Shown: positions 7,687 to 14,268 of the stretch, one piece after another
How positions within the stretch are numbered: the stretch's first letter is position 1
Layout of the letters: each line of letters begins with the position of its first letter
Virus record (IMG/VR): IMGVR_UViG_3300027659_000252
Span: 1-21,338 of that record
DNA: 21,338 nucleotides
Direction: 5' to 3' (one strand)
From: a virus
The notes under the pieces: model-generated
Databases searched by the model: none
What the model saw: only the letters and a program-made list of their open reading frames with translations
What the model was told of the DNA's origin: nothing
Translations under genes and position numbers: made by a program

Positions 7687-8526
7687 TCAGTAATTAAATA
7701 TTAATAATTCCTCACCCATGTTTTGTTTTTTTCCCTTTTTTGCTGCTGCCGCTTTAGCGAACTCTTTTTTCTCCCATTTGTACTGATCTTCAGGAAACCA
7801 TTCGTGTAATAATTCAAAATCATAGTACGATAAACTGAATTTACCTTCCATATTTATTAATGACTTTGAAAGTCTTTCGTGATCTTCCCTATCAAAATCG
7901 TGATTAGAATAATAATTCTCAGTCTTCCAATATGGTGGATCAACATAGAAGTAAGTTGTTGGTGAATCATACTTTTCAATCGCCTCAGCAAAATCCATAT
8001 TCTCAACGTGAGTTATCTTTAAGAAATGTTCTACCCATTCCGGTTTTGATAGTTTGTCTCTAAATGTTAAATATTTTGATTTGTACTTACCTTTAAGGTC
8101 AATGAAAGAACTTTTTTCAGGTTTAGACCCACTGAAAACTTGGGTTAAAACATAAACGTATTTTGCAGCAACTTCGTAATCGCCAGGTTTTACGCTGAAA
8201 CCTTCATTAAATATTTCAGCCTGGAACCTGATAAATTGTTCTTTATATAATGGTGGTGTAATTTCTACACCAAATTTTTGACAATCAATTGAGTTGATTG
8301 CCTTTAATAACTCCGTTGGGTTTTGAATGCACTTAAATAGATTATAATTTAGTGGATTAAAGTCGTTGTAAACAACTTTCTTTAGGTTGGGGAATTGTTT
8401 TAGATCCATATTAAAAAAACACCAGAACATTCCACCAAAAACCTCAACATATGTCTCCATATTTTTATCATAGAAAGGGACTATCCACTTTCCTATCTTA
8501 CTCTTACCACCAATATAACTTAACAT
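7687..8526 (-). CDS. dam: DNA adenine methyltransferase, D12 class
   Basis: A 279-residue N6-adenine methyltransferase. The N-terminus YIGGKSKIGKWI (4-15) is the D12-class form of the AdoMet-proximal motif, VEVFGGMF (about 28-35) is the FxGxG-type motif I region, and YVDPPYW has the catalytic DPPY at 196-199. KFSLSYYD and a C-terminal GEELLIFNY match the family's later blocks. It should methylate adenine in a short site, typically GATC for this class, but the recognition site cannot be read from sequence. No restriction endonuclease is adjacent, so it is an orphan, consistent with protection from host restriction or with regulation. An Ala/Lys-rich loop (KAAAAKKGKK) near the C-terminus is unusual. 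The gene looks less AT-rich than its small neighbours. Confidence 0.92.
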   Translation of the reverse strand: MLSYIGGKSKIGKWIVPFYDKNMETYVEVFGGMFWCFFNMDLKQFPNLKKVVYNDFNPLNYNLFKCIQNPTELLKAINSIDCQKFGVEITPPLYKEQFIRFQAEIFNEGFSVKPGDYEVAAKYVYVLTQVFSGSKPEKSSFIDLKGKYKSKYLTFRDKLSKPEWVEHFLKITHVENMDFAEAIEKYDSPTTYFYVDPPYWKTENYYSNHDFDREDHERLSKSLINMEGKFSLSYYDFELLHEWFPEDQYKWEKKEFAKAAAAKKGKKQNMGEELLIFNY

Positions 8527-8538
8527 AGATAAAATATA

Positions 8539-8548
8539 AGATATTTAT
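8539..8548 (+). promoter_or_regulatory. AGATATTTAT element between dam and the 8620 gene
   Basis: An exact copy of the recurring 10-mer on the plus strand, 71 bases before the ATG at 8620, in the divergent gap. Confidence 0.25.
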
Positions 8549-8559
8549 GGTAATCAGTC

Positions 8560-8593
8560 AATGGAAATTTTTTTAAAATAAACCATTTCCATT
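8560..8593. repeat. inverted repeat in the dam/8620 divergent gap
   Basis: Perfect 9-base arms, AATGGAAAT (8560-8568) and ATTTCCATT (8585-8593), are separated by 16 bases. The gap is the presumed divergent control region. The repeat could be an operator or a leader hairpin for the plus-strand gene. It lacks the GC-rich stem and U-tract layout of a terminator. Confidence 0.35.
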
Positions 8594-8619
8594 TAAAAAA
8601 TATTAAATTATAATTAATT

Positions 8620-8808
8620 ATGGAAAATATAGAACAAAACTCAGAAAACTCAGAAAACACAGAAAACACAGTAGGTTGCAGAACTTGTAAAAATAGTGGT
8701 ATAAATTCAACACAAAAATGGATAGTAGCGTTATCTATTTATATTTTTTTAACTTCAATATTTGGTACCTACGTATTAATTAAATCGTTATTCGATTATA
8801 TTCAATAA
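8620..8808 (+). CDS. small single-pass membrane protein, 62 aa
   Basis: The N-terminus is a Glu/Asn/Ser/Thr repeat (NSENSENTENT), followed by CRTCKNSG with a CxxC pair (Cys20 and Cys23) and one hydrophobic segment from about residue 34 to 57 (WIVALSIYIFLTSIFGTYVL). A single transmembrane helix with a short polar N-terminal domain is expected. Not recognised as a family. It starts in the dam/8620 gap, and its last 21 bases overlap the 3' end of dnaJ on the other strand. It is judged real because of its non-random composition, membrane segment and fitting position. Role unknown. Confidence 0.6.
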   Translation: MENIEQNSENSENTENTVGCRTCKNSGINSTQKWIVALSIYIFLTSIFGTYVLIKSLFDYIQ

Positions 8809-9780
8809 TTTTTTAATATTTTCTTTTGTTTCTTGATTAATTTCGTAATTATTGGTTACGGATATTTTTATAAAAAAATCACCAATACCATCGTTATATT
8901 TAAACCCTTTATTCACAACTCTAAGAGGGTTATCCGAATTTAAATTATTTGGTATGTGTATATTTAATTCACCTTCTGGATGTGGTACTTGTATTTTACT
9001 TTTAGTGATTAACTCAATTGCTGTTAATGTTTTATAGTAAATTAAATTTTTACCATTTTTTTCAAACCCATCAGTCTTATTAAGAATAATTTTTAAGATT
9101 AGATCCCCTCTATTTTGTGTTACTTGATTAAAGTCTCCTTTTGATCCTAACCTAACAAAATCTCCGTTATCAACATTCCTTGGTATATTAACAGAAACAG
9201 TATCTACTTCTTTAATAACACCATTACCACTACATAACGAACACGGATTACTAATAACGTTACCAGCCCCACCACAAGTCGTACATTGTGTGTTAATGAT
9301 TTGTTGGAACATTGAGTTTCCTATTTTTTGTACAATAAATCCTTGACCATTACAAGTTCTGCAAGTTTTTCGATCACCCCCAGAACCATTACAAGGGTTG
9401 CAATAATTAAAAAACTCATATTTAAATTCTTTTTTTACGCCATAAAAAGACTCACTAGGTGTTATATCTACACCTATAACCTTATCAGGAGCCTTTCTTT
9501 GTGTTTGTCTACCCCCATTCATCATTTCATTAAAAACGCTATGTATATCAAAACCACCACCATTGAAACCATGAAACGGGTTATTTTTTTGGTTGTCGTA
9601 ATTATTTTTTTTATCCTGATTACCTAAAACATCATAAGCTTCTGAAATTTCTTTAAATTTTTCATTTCCTTCAGGGTTTACATCTGGATGATATTGTTTA
9701 CTTAATAATCTATAAGACTTTTTAATTTCGTCTTGTGTCGCGTTTTCGTTTACGCCTAATATGTTGTAATAGTTTTTCAT
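8788..9780 (-). CDS. dnaJ: DnaJ co-chaperone (Hsp40), full type I layout
   Basis: A 330-residue protein containing every type I DnaJ part. The J domain (1-62) has HPD at 31-33. A Gly/Phe region follows (NNPFHGFNGGGFD, about 66-78). Four zinc-finger repeats are present: CNPCNGSG (127-134), CRTCNGQG (140-147), CTTCGGAG (166-173) and CSLCSGNG (180-187). A C-terminal substrate-binding region follows. It should stimulate the ATPase of an Hsp70 and deliver clients. No dnaK is in the window, so host DnaK is the likely partner. The start at 9780 is fixed by the J domain beginning MKNYYNILGV; the longer reading adds only hydrophobic non-homologous residues. The start codon overlaps that of the plus-strand gene at 9779, and the 3' end overlaps the small membrane-protein gene. 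Confidence 0.96.
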   Translation of the reverse strand: MKNYYNILGVNENATQDEIKKSYRLLSKQYHPDVNPEGNEKFKEISEAYDVLGNQDKKNNYDNQKNNPFHGFNGGGFDIHSVFNEMMNGGRQTQRKAPDKVIGVDITPSESFYGVKKEFKYEFFNYCNPCNGSGGDRKTCRTCNGQGFIVQKIGNSMFQQIINTQCTTCGGAGNVISNPCSLCSGNGVIKEVDTVSVNIPRNVDNGDFVRLGSKGDFNQVTQNRGDLILKIILNKTDGFEKNGKNLIYYKTLTAIELITKSKIQVPHPEGELNIHIPNNLNSDNPLRVVNKGFKYNDGIGDFFIKISVTNNYEINQETKENIKKLLNIIE

Positions 9781-10420
9781 GAAAAATAATTTTATTATAG
9801 TTTTATTTAATAATAAAGAAAAAAAAAAAATTATCAAACGTTTTTATAAAGAAAAAAACGCAGTAATAAAATTTGAATATCTAATATCGAATAATGATAT
9901 TTTATTTGAAAAAAAAATAAATAATACAACGCAAGTTAATTATGAATTGGGGTTATTAACAGACATCAGTAAAGTACAAAAAAGTTTATACACTACTGAT
10001 GAAATGGGTAGAAACCAAACTGTTAATTTAGACGATCCTAACTATATTTTTTTAGACATTAAAAAATATAAAATTGAAGAAACTATTTTTGACTGTCAAA
10101 AAAAAATTAAAATAACATTCAAAGAATTTATATTTAACTATTGTAACAATAAAGATTTAAAAAACATATTCACATTAAATAATAAAATATGTGTACAAAT
10201 TGATTTGAATGTTTTTATTTTTTCATTAAAGAATAAATCTGAGTCAGATAGATTTTTATCAGTAACTGAAGATTATTTTTATAACAATAATAGGTCAGAT
10301 GCATTATTCGTTAAAGATGTTTCAACAACACAAAGAAAATGGTTATACGATATGTTGGAAAATAAAGGTTTCAATAGACAAACGTTGTATAGACAAAAAA
10401 CTACGTATTCAAAAAGATAA
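9779..10420 (+). CDS. hypothetical protein, 213 aa, start overlapping dnaJ
   Basis: Not a named family. The N-terminus (MKNNFIIVLFNNKEKKKIIK) and the C-terminus (TTQRKWLYDMLENKGFNRQT) look like conserved globular coding sequence rather than a shadow, and the frame is open for 640 bases opposite no other gene except at its ends. No signal peptide or membrane segment is present. A run of twelve A (9819-9830) encodes the lysines near the start and is prone to slippage or assembly error. The start shares CATG with dnaJ, so its promoter must lie inside dnaJ. The last 20 bases overlap the convergent gene ending at 10401. Confidence 0.75.
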   Translation: MKNNFIIVLFNNKEKKKIIKRFYKEKNAVIKFEYLISNNDILFEKKINNTTQVNYELGLLTDISKVQKSLYTTDEMGRNQTVNLDDPNYIFLDIKKYKIEETIFDCQKKIKITFKEFIFNYCNNKDLKNIFTLNNKICVQIDLNVFIFSLKNKSESDRFLSVTEDYFYNNNRSDALFVKDVSTTQRKWLYDMLENKGFNRQTLYRQKTTYSKR

Positions 10421-10622
10421 AATCAACATTACCAATAGATAACACACATCTATTTTCCTTTGATTGGTTATTTAACGATCTCATTAATTTATTAAAGTCT
10501 TCTTCAGGTAACTTAGTAGTTACACTAATATCCCCATTAATTAAAAATGAATTTTCTAAAATTTCTACAGATTCGGCTAACTTAGTTAATTGATCCCTAA
10601 AGTTTTCAATATCCTTTCCCAT
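10401..10622 (-). CDS. small hypothetical protein, 73 aa
   Basis: An N-terminal helical half (IENFRDQLTKLAESVEILEN) with a heptad-like spacing is followed by a beta-like half ending VLSIGNVDFIFLN. Not recognised. It starts inside the end of the 66-residue gene (37-base overlap) and ends inside the convergent plus-strand gene. Last member of the long minus-strand series of small genes. Confidence 0.55.
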   Translation of the reverse strand: MGKDIENFRDQLTKLAESVEILENSFLINGDISVTTKLPEEDFNKLMRSLNNQSKENRCVLSIGNVDFIFLNT

Positions 10623-10786
10623 ATACTATATTTTTTTTTAATTAAAATTGTATTTTTAATTTCGCTTCTATCTATCTCTTTAATTTCTTTAGATATTTTT
10701 TTTTTATAGTCTTGAGAAATAGCGTCTAATGAATCATTATTAATTAATAAATCATTAAATTCATTAATTAAGGGTTTTTTCATCAT
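10586..10786 (-). CDS. small hypothetical protein, 66 aa
   Basis: A helical, charged protein (Lys/Glu/Ile-rich middle) ending in YSIWERILKTLGIN, an amphipathic helix with a Trp, as in other small phage proteins. Not recognised. The start MMKK overlaps the upstream gene end by 23 bases, and its own end overlaps the next gene by 37 bases. A run of nine A lies near the 3' end (10631-10639). Confidence 0.5.
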   Translation of the reverse strand: MMKKPLINEFNDLLINNDSLDAISQDYKKKISKEIKEIDRSEIKNTILIKKKYSIWERILKTLGIN

Positions 10787-11171
10787 TATCTATTGTTAAT
10801 TTTGTAAATTCTTCAACATCAAACTTTAATCCTCGTAAATTATCTAAATTTTCATTTTCAAAAATATTTTTTAACTCAGTAACTTTAAGTTTAAATAGTC
10901 TTCCTTTTTCTTCTTTTTCAATATTTGTACGAATAATCTCATCTAAATATAATTCTAAAATATCTATTAGTTTATTATCGATTTGACAAACAAAAGAAGT
11001 TATTTTTATTCCATCTTGTCCTACATTTTCTAAAACCTCAATACCTTCTGTCGTATTTTTTAATACTAACCAAGAATCTGAAAATATCATATCAAAACTG
11101 ACGTATGTTTTTAAAATCCTTACAGATTTAAGATATTTATTCGTTTTATTTATAAAATTGTTGAATATCAT
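10764..11171 (-). CDS. hypothetical protein, 135 aa
   Basis: Not a named family. YLKSVRILKTYVSFDMIF near the start and a helical KEEKGRLFKLKVTELKNIFE stretch later make this look like a conserved soluble phage protein with a beta-rich N-terminal half and a helical C-terminal half. The start at 11171 gives a TAATG junction (one shared base) with the upstream membrane-protein gene. An internal Met at about residue 28 (DMIF) is a less likely start, because conserved-looking sequence precedes it. Confidence 0.68.
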   Translation of the reverse strand: MIFNNFINKTNKYLKSVRILKTYVSFDMIFSDSWLVLKNTTEGIEVLENVGQDGIKITSFVCQIDNKLIDILELYLDEIIRTNIEKEEKGRLFKLKVTELKNIFENENLDNLRGLKFDVEEFTKLTIDNDEKTLN

Positions 11172-11365
11172 TAGTGTGCGTATATTAAATAGGTTAGTAT
11201 ATATGATAAAAATAATCCATAAATTATTTTTGAATTCATTTCAAAAATAATTGTTTTTGGTGGTGTCGAGGTTATCGATTTTATAAAATAAAAAACTAAG
11301 TTTAAAAAAGCCATTATTGAGTAAATAAAAATAAACGTAGTTAAATATATTAATATATTATTCAC
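11171..11365 (-). CDS. small two-helix membrane protein, 64 aa
   Basis: Two hydrophobic segments at about residues 4-28 (ILIYLTTFIFIYSIMAFLNL) and 45-62 (IIYGLFLSYILTYLIYA) are joined by a short polar loop (ITSTPPKTIIFEMNS). No cleavable signal is likely. Not recognised; holin-like size and topology are noted, but nothing else supports that. It overlaps the histone H1-like gene by 8 bases upstream and joins the next gene by TAATG. Confidence 0.58.
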   Translation of the reverse strand: MNNILIYLTTFIFIYSIMAFLNLVFYFIKSITSTPPKTIIFEMNSKIIYGLFLSYILTYLIYAH

Positions 11366-11540
11366 TTTTTTTATTTTTAGTGTGTTCTAAGATTTCTGTT
11401 CTTAATTTTTTAATTTCTAATTTTAGGTCTTGTGATAATTTTCTTGCTCTAGTACCTGCAGATTTATTACCGTTATAAAATTTTGTACCCTCTAAGTATA
11501 GAGTTTCTGTTAATGTTTTAATTTGTTCTAAAGTTTCCAT
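11358..11540 (-). CDS. histone H1-like (Hc1-type) DNA-binding protein, 60 aa
   Basis: A short helical basic protein whose core FYNGNKSAGTRARKLSQDLK (residues about 22-41) matches the Bacteroidetes histone H1-like/Hc1 pattern KGNKxAGTRxRKxLQxLK, followed by the expected lysine-rich helix. The family binds and compacts DNA non-specifically in host cells, and a phage copy could act on host or phage nucleoid structure. The whole 60 residues fit the bacterial family size of roughly 55-65. It is first in a run of overlapping small genes. No Shine-Dalgarno; the leader is AT-rich. Confidence 0.75.
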   Translation of the reverse strand: METLEQIKTLTETLYLEGTKFYNGNKSAGTRARKLSQDLKLEIKKLRTEILEHTKNKKSE

Positions 11541-11608
11541 TTTTTTATATGTATTTTATTTTATGTTATAACAAATAATATATTAATATTTAAATATGTA
11601 AATATTTT

Positions 11609-12103
11609 TTATATAATTTTTATTGATCTTTCTAAAACTTTATATATGTCTGTGAATATTTCAATATCCGCTTTTGTTTTAGTATTATTATTTATGTTAA
11701 ATATTTGTTTAAAGAACTGATCAACACTATTTTTAAAATTATTATCGGATTGATTATAAAATGAATCAAAAAAAAACGATTCAAAAAACTCAAAATCATT
11801 TAAATTGAAAATAAAATTAATCTTTTCCATATTAAAATTTTTTATTGTTTTTTCCCAACACCATTTAAAATGATTTTTTTTTTGTTCGGTGGACATACCT
11901 ACTTTAGTTTCATTACCTATTAAAGTGTCATCACCTAAATAAGTATCATTAATTAAAATTAATAATGAAAAACAAAAGTCTCTAAATAATTCAGTAAATT
12001 CTGCAGTAATGTTATTAGCTAAATACCAAGCCGAGATATCTTCTTGATTCATTGGTTTTGATAACCAATCAAAAAACTTACCAATATTATTGTCTGAATT
12101 CAT
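11609..12103 (-). CDS. hypothetical protein, 164 aa
   Basis: Not a named family. The N-terminal half (FFDWLSKPMNQEDISAWYLA, then ITAEFTELFRDF) looks well conserved in character: aromatic and acidic with a helical pattern. A TYLGDDTLIG loop and HFKWCWEKTIKNFN helix follow. The C-terminal half is Phe/Asn-rich and more variable in appearance (FEFFESFFFDSFYN). No signal peptide, no membrane helix. Isolated by gaps of about 40 and 70 bases. Function unknown. Confidence 0.7.
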   Translation of the reverse strand: MNSDNNIGKFFDWLSKPMNQEDISAWYLANNITAEFTELFRDFCFSLLILINDTYLGDDTLIGNETKVGMSTEQKKNHFKWCWEKTIKNFNMEKINFIFNLNDFEFFESFFFDSFYNQSDNNFKNSVDQFFKQIFNINNNTKTKADIEIFTDIYKVLERSIKII

Positions 12104-12144
12104 AAACTAATAATACTATGATAAACATTAAAACAAAATAGTTA

Positions 12145-13599
12145 TTATTGTGTTTTTACGTTATACCCCATTAAATTACTAATTTTTTTAGTTTCAGCTA
12201 TGACAGAAGCATTTTCAATTGACTCTAAACGTGTAAGGATATCATGTGTTTTTTTAGATCTAGGTTCGTTTTCAACAGGTTGAGATGCTTTATTATACGC
12301 CTTACTTTTTACTACTGATAAAAGATTATTTTTTCTAATAGTATTTCTTTTTTTATTGTTTGGTGTTTCAACAGCATTTGCCCATTTAGGATTATTTCCT
12401 GTTTTTGAACTACCTACAATATTATTTGTAACCCAATCTTCATTAGGTTTAATTTCATCGTAGTCTAAATTTTCTAATCCCGCGGCGGTAAAATTATCAA
12501 TATACTCTTCAACGTCATTTGAGGCTTTATATGCCATCTTATCCATTTTAGCTAACTCGCCATTTCCTTTAGGAAAATGTTTAGGATTCATATCGTAAAC
12601 ACCTTTAGAACCAGTCTTAAGATAGTCTTTCATTTTTTTAACAACACTATCAATGTAACTATCATTTTCCTTTTTAGATTTATCTAAATTAGTTTTTGTT
12701 ATTTTAATTGGATTATTTTTTGTTTTTTTAATTTTAGCTTTTTTCTTTTCTTCTAAAACAATATTTTCAATAATATCTATAATTTCATTTTCATTAAAAA
12801 TAAATTTTTTATTAACTCCATTTAATGTTAATTCGTAAGTTTCTTTTCTTAACATTTTAAAATCTTCAGAGTCAATTCTGTTGTTCTTGTTCTTATCTAT
12901 TCTACTTTGATTCCCGTATAGTCTTTCACCTAATTCGCCATCTCTTTTTTTATCTCGGTCATCCATATGTTTTTTTAATTTTTCCCATTTTGGGAATCCT
13001 TCCTCATCGTTGTCATCTTTTATTTGACGCATTAAATTGTTAATATTTTTATTTCGATCATCAATTTGTTTTTTATCTCGATCATCCATATGCTTTTTTA
13101 ATTTTTCCCATTTTGGGAATCCTTCCTCATCGTCACCTTCACCTAATTCTCTATCTATTCTTTTAATCTCTTGAGATTCTTTATCAAACTTATCGTCATA
13201 ATCTTCATTAGCATAATCATCATAATCATCATCATCAAAGGTTTTATCACCATAATAGGGGTTATTCATACTTAGGTCTTTATAATCTTCGTCATCATTA
13301 TCTTCGTCACCTCTAAGTAAATTGTCAATTTCTTCTGGACTCATTTTTTTAGGAAATCTTTTATGACCAAATTTTGGATGTCCATCATCCATACCTCCCA
13401 ACTCTTGAATATCTCCTTCGTACATACTACCGCATTCTTCACATACATTACCTTCATTTGTTTCTCCACCACATGACTCACAAACTTTTTTATTGTTAAC
13501 TTCTTCATCTTCAAATAATCTATATTTGAATTTAGATATATTATTTGAAATCTCTTCAGATAATACTTTATTTACTATTTTTACAATTTCTTTATCCAT
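12145..13599 (-). CDS. 484-aa acidic protein with zinc ribbon, duplication and EF-hand-like loop
   Basis: Visible parts: a CxxC-x9-CxxC zinc ribbon (Cys40, 43, 53 and 56; CESCGGETNEGNVCEECG), a long acidic Asp/Glu/Tyr stretch (about 95-145), and two near-identical copies of EGFPKWEKLKKHMDDRDKK (about 156-177 and 197-218). A canonical-looking EF-hand/dockerin-type loop, DKNKNNRIDSED, falls at 235-246. Then come a basic Lys-rich section and a C-terminal KISNLMGYNVKTQ. No homologue is recognised. The mix of acidic and basic low-complexity parts would fit a scaffold or internal virion protein (inference only). The two copies are 123 bases apart with two mismatches in 60, so the duplication is recent. 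Confidence 0.85.
   Translation of the reverse strand: MDKEIVKIVNKVLSEEISNNISKFKYRLFEDEEVNNKKVCESCGGETNEGNVCEECGSMYEGDIQELGGMDDGHPKFGHKRFPKKMSPEEIDNLLRGDEDNDDEDYKDLSMNNPYYGDKTFDDDDYDDYANEDYDDKFDKESQEIKRIDRELGEGDDEEGFPKWEKLKKHMDDRDKKQIDDRNKNINNLMRQIKDDNDEEGFPKWEKLKKHMDDRDKKRDGELGERLYGNQSRIDKNKNNRIDSEDFKMLRKETYELTLNGVNKKFIFNENEIIDIIENIVLEEKKKAKIKKTKNNPIKITKTNLDKSKKENDSYIDSVVKKMKDYLKTGSKGVYDMNPKHFPKGNGELAKMDKMAYKASNDVEEYIDNFTAAGLENLDYDEIKPNEDWVTNNIVGSSKTGNNPKWANAVETPNNKKRNTIRKNNLLSVVKSKAYNKASQPVENEPRSKKTHDILTRLESIENASVIAETKKISNLMGYNVKTQ
12951..13133. repeat. in-frame direct repeat inside the 484-aa gene
   Basis: Copy 1 (12951-13010) and copy 2 (13074-13133) differ at only two of 60 positions. 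The 123-base spacing is a multiple of three, so the reading frame is kept (41 codons per unit). A degenerate DDRNK motif in the spacer suggests further, older repetition. Confidence 0.9.
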
Positions 13600-13604
13600 A
13601 ACTA

Positions 13605-13614
13605 ATAAATATCT
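13605..13614 (-). promoter_or_regulatory. AGATATTTAT element upstream of the 484-aa gene
   Basis: An exact copy of the recurring 10-mer on the minus strand, only 5 bases before the ATG at 13599, in the 31-base gap. Its closeness to the start suggests a leader or ribosome-loading role as much as a promoter. Confidence 0.25.
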
Positions 13615-13630
13615 TTATTTATGTTAATTA

Positions 13631-14023
13631 TTATTTATTTTTATTTTTTTTACTTAAATTAATTGCCTTAATGTCACCTTGATTGCAATATGGGTATTTT
13701 TTACATTTATTTTTTATTGAAACAAACAACCCTCCTGGTATCTGTGTCTTTTTAGATGTCCTCCAATTTTTTAAATCTTTAGCTAAAAAAAACGGAGTTT
13801 CATATGATCCTGAAGATCCGGAATCCGTACTTTCAGTCGCTTCTATTTTTTTAATTTCTTTTTTTTTATATTCATTTTTAGCTTTATCATCATTTGAAAA
13901 TAAACTAAACGGTGGTCCACCATTAAAACTACCTGAAGATGCTGATCCGGTACCTTCTTTTGCCTCGTCTTTAATTTTTTTTAATCCCTCAGTGATTAAA
14001 ATATTTAAAAATTCTTTTGTCAT
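13631..14023 (-). CDS. hypothetical Gly/Ser-rich protein, 130 aa
   Basis: Two related segments, TGSASSGSFNGGPPF (about 25-39) and STDSGSSGSYETPFF (about 65-79), are each followed by a more charged stretch. The C-terminus has CKKYPYCNQGDIKAINL, with two Cys five residues apart. I associate the SGSxGSYxTP pattern and the YPYCNQGD ending with unassigned Bacteroidetes phage proteins, without a known function. The start shares ATGA with the stop of the upstream gene. Confidence 0.68.
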   Translation of the reverse strand: MTKEFLNILITEGLKKIKDEAKEGTGSASSGSFNGGPPFSLFSNDDKAKNEYKKKEIKKIEATESTDSGSSGSYETPFFLAKDLKNWRTSKKTQIPGGLFVSIKNKCKKYPYCNQGDIKAINLSKKNKNK

Positions 14024-14268
14024 CTTTTATTTTTTAGAAATCCTTGCCATTGATTTTTTTTACTCCACATTAAATAATAGAACTCAGACATCATGGTAAC
14101 TATTACCTCGTTAATGTCTCCTCTTAAAGTCCCTGTTTTTATTTCAGATTTTAATCTATCTAATAAATTATCTTCATATTTTTTAAGCGTAGTCGCTGAT
14201 AAAAAATTTTTAATTTCTTTTCTAATTGTAACTTCAATTTCTTTTTTATCTGATTCTGATAAAGCCAT
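14020..14268 (-). CDS. hypothetical protein, 82 aa
   Basis: A mostly helical charged protein: SESDKKEIEVTIRKEIKNFL, then a LLDRLKSEIKTGTLRGDI segment and an aromatic end (SEFYYLMWSKKNQWQGFL). Not recognised. It is sandwiched by a TAATG junction upstream and an ATGA junction downstream, so it is almost certainly translated with its neighbours. Confidence 0.65.
   Translation of the reverse strand: MALSESDKKEIEVTIRKEIKNFLSATTLKKYEDNLLDRLKSEIKTGTLRGDINEVIVTMMSEFYYLMWSKKNQWQGFLKNKR

Noticed and set aside
9781-9837. Longer dnaJ start
   Set aside because: Adds 19 hydrophobic residues that are not part of a J domain; MKNYYNILGV at 9780 is the canonical start and the leader would run over the opposite gene.
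10586-10639. Programmed frameshift at A9 joining the 66-aa and 73-aa genes
   Set aside because: In the frame of the 73-residue gene a TAG (10628-10626) lies between A9 and its ATG, so a slip at A9 would not give a fusion; simple overlap with its own start is more likely.
13683-14099. Plus-strand ORF of 138 aa opposite the 130-aa gene
   Set aside because: It lies fully over coding sequence of the minus-strand genes, which have coupled starts and conserved-looking composition; its residue mix is that of a reverse-strand shadow.
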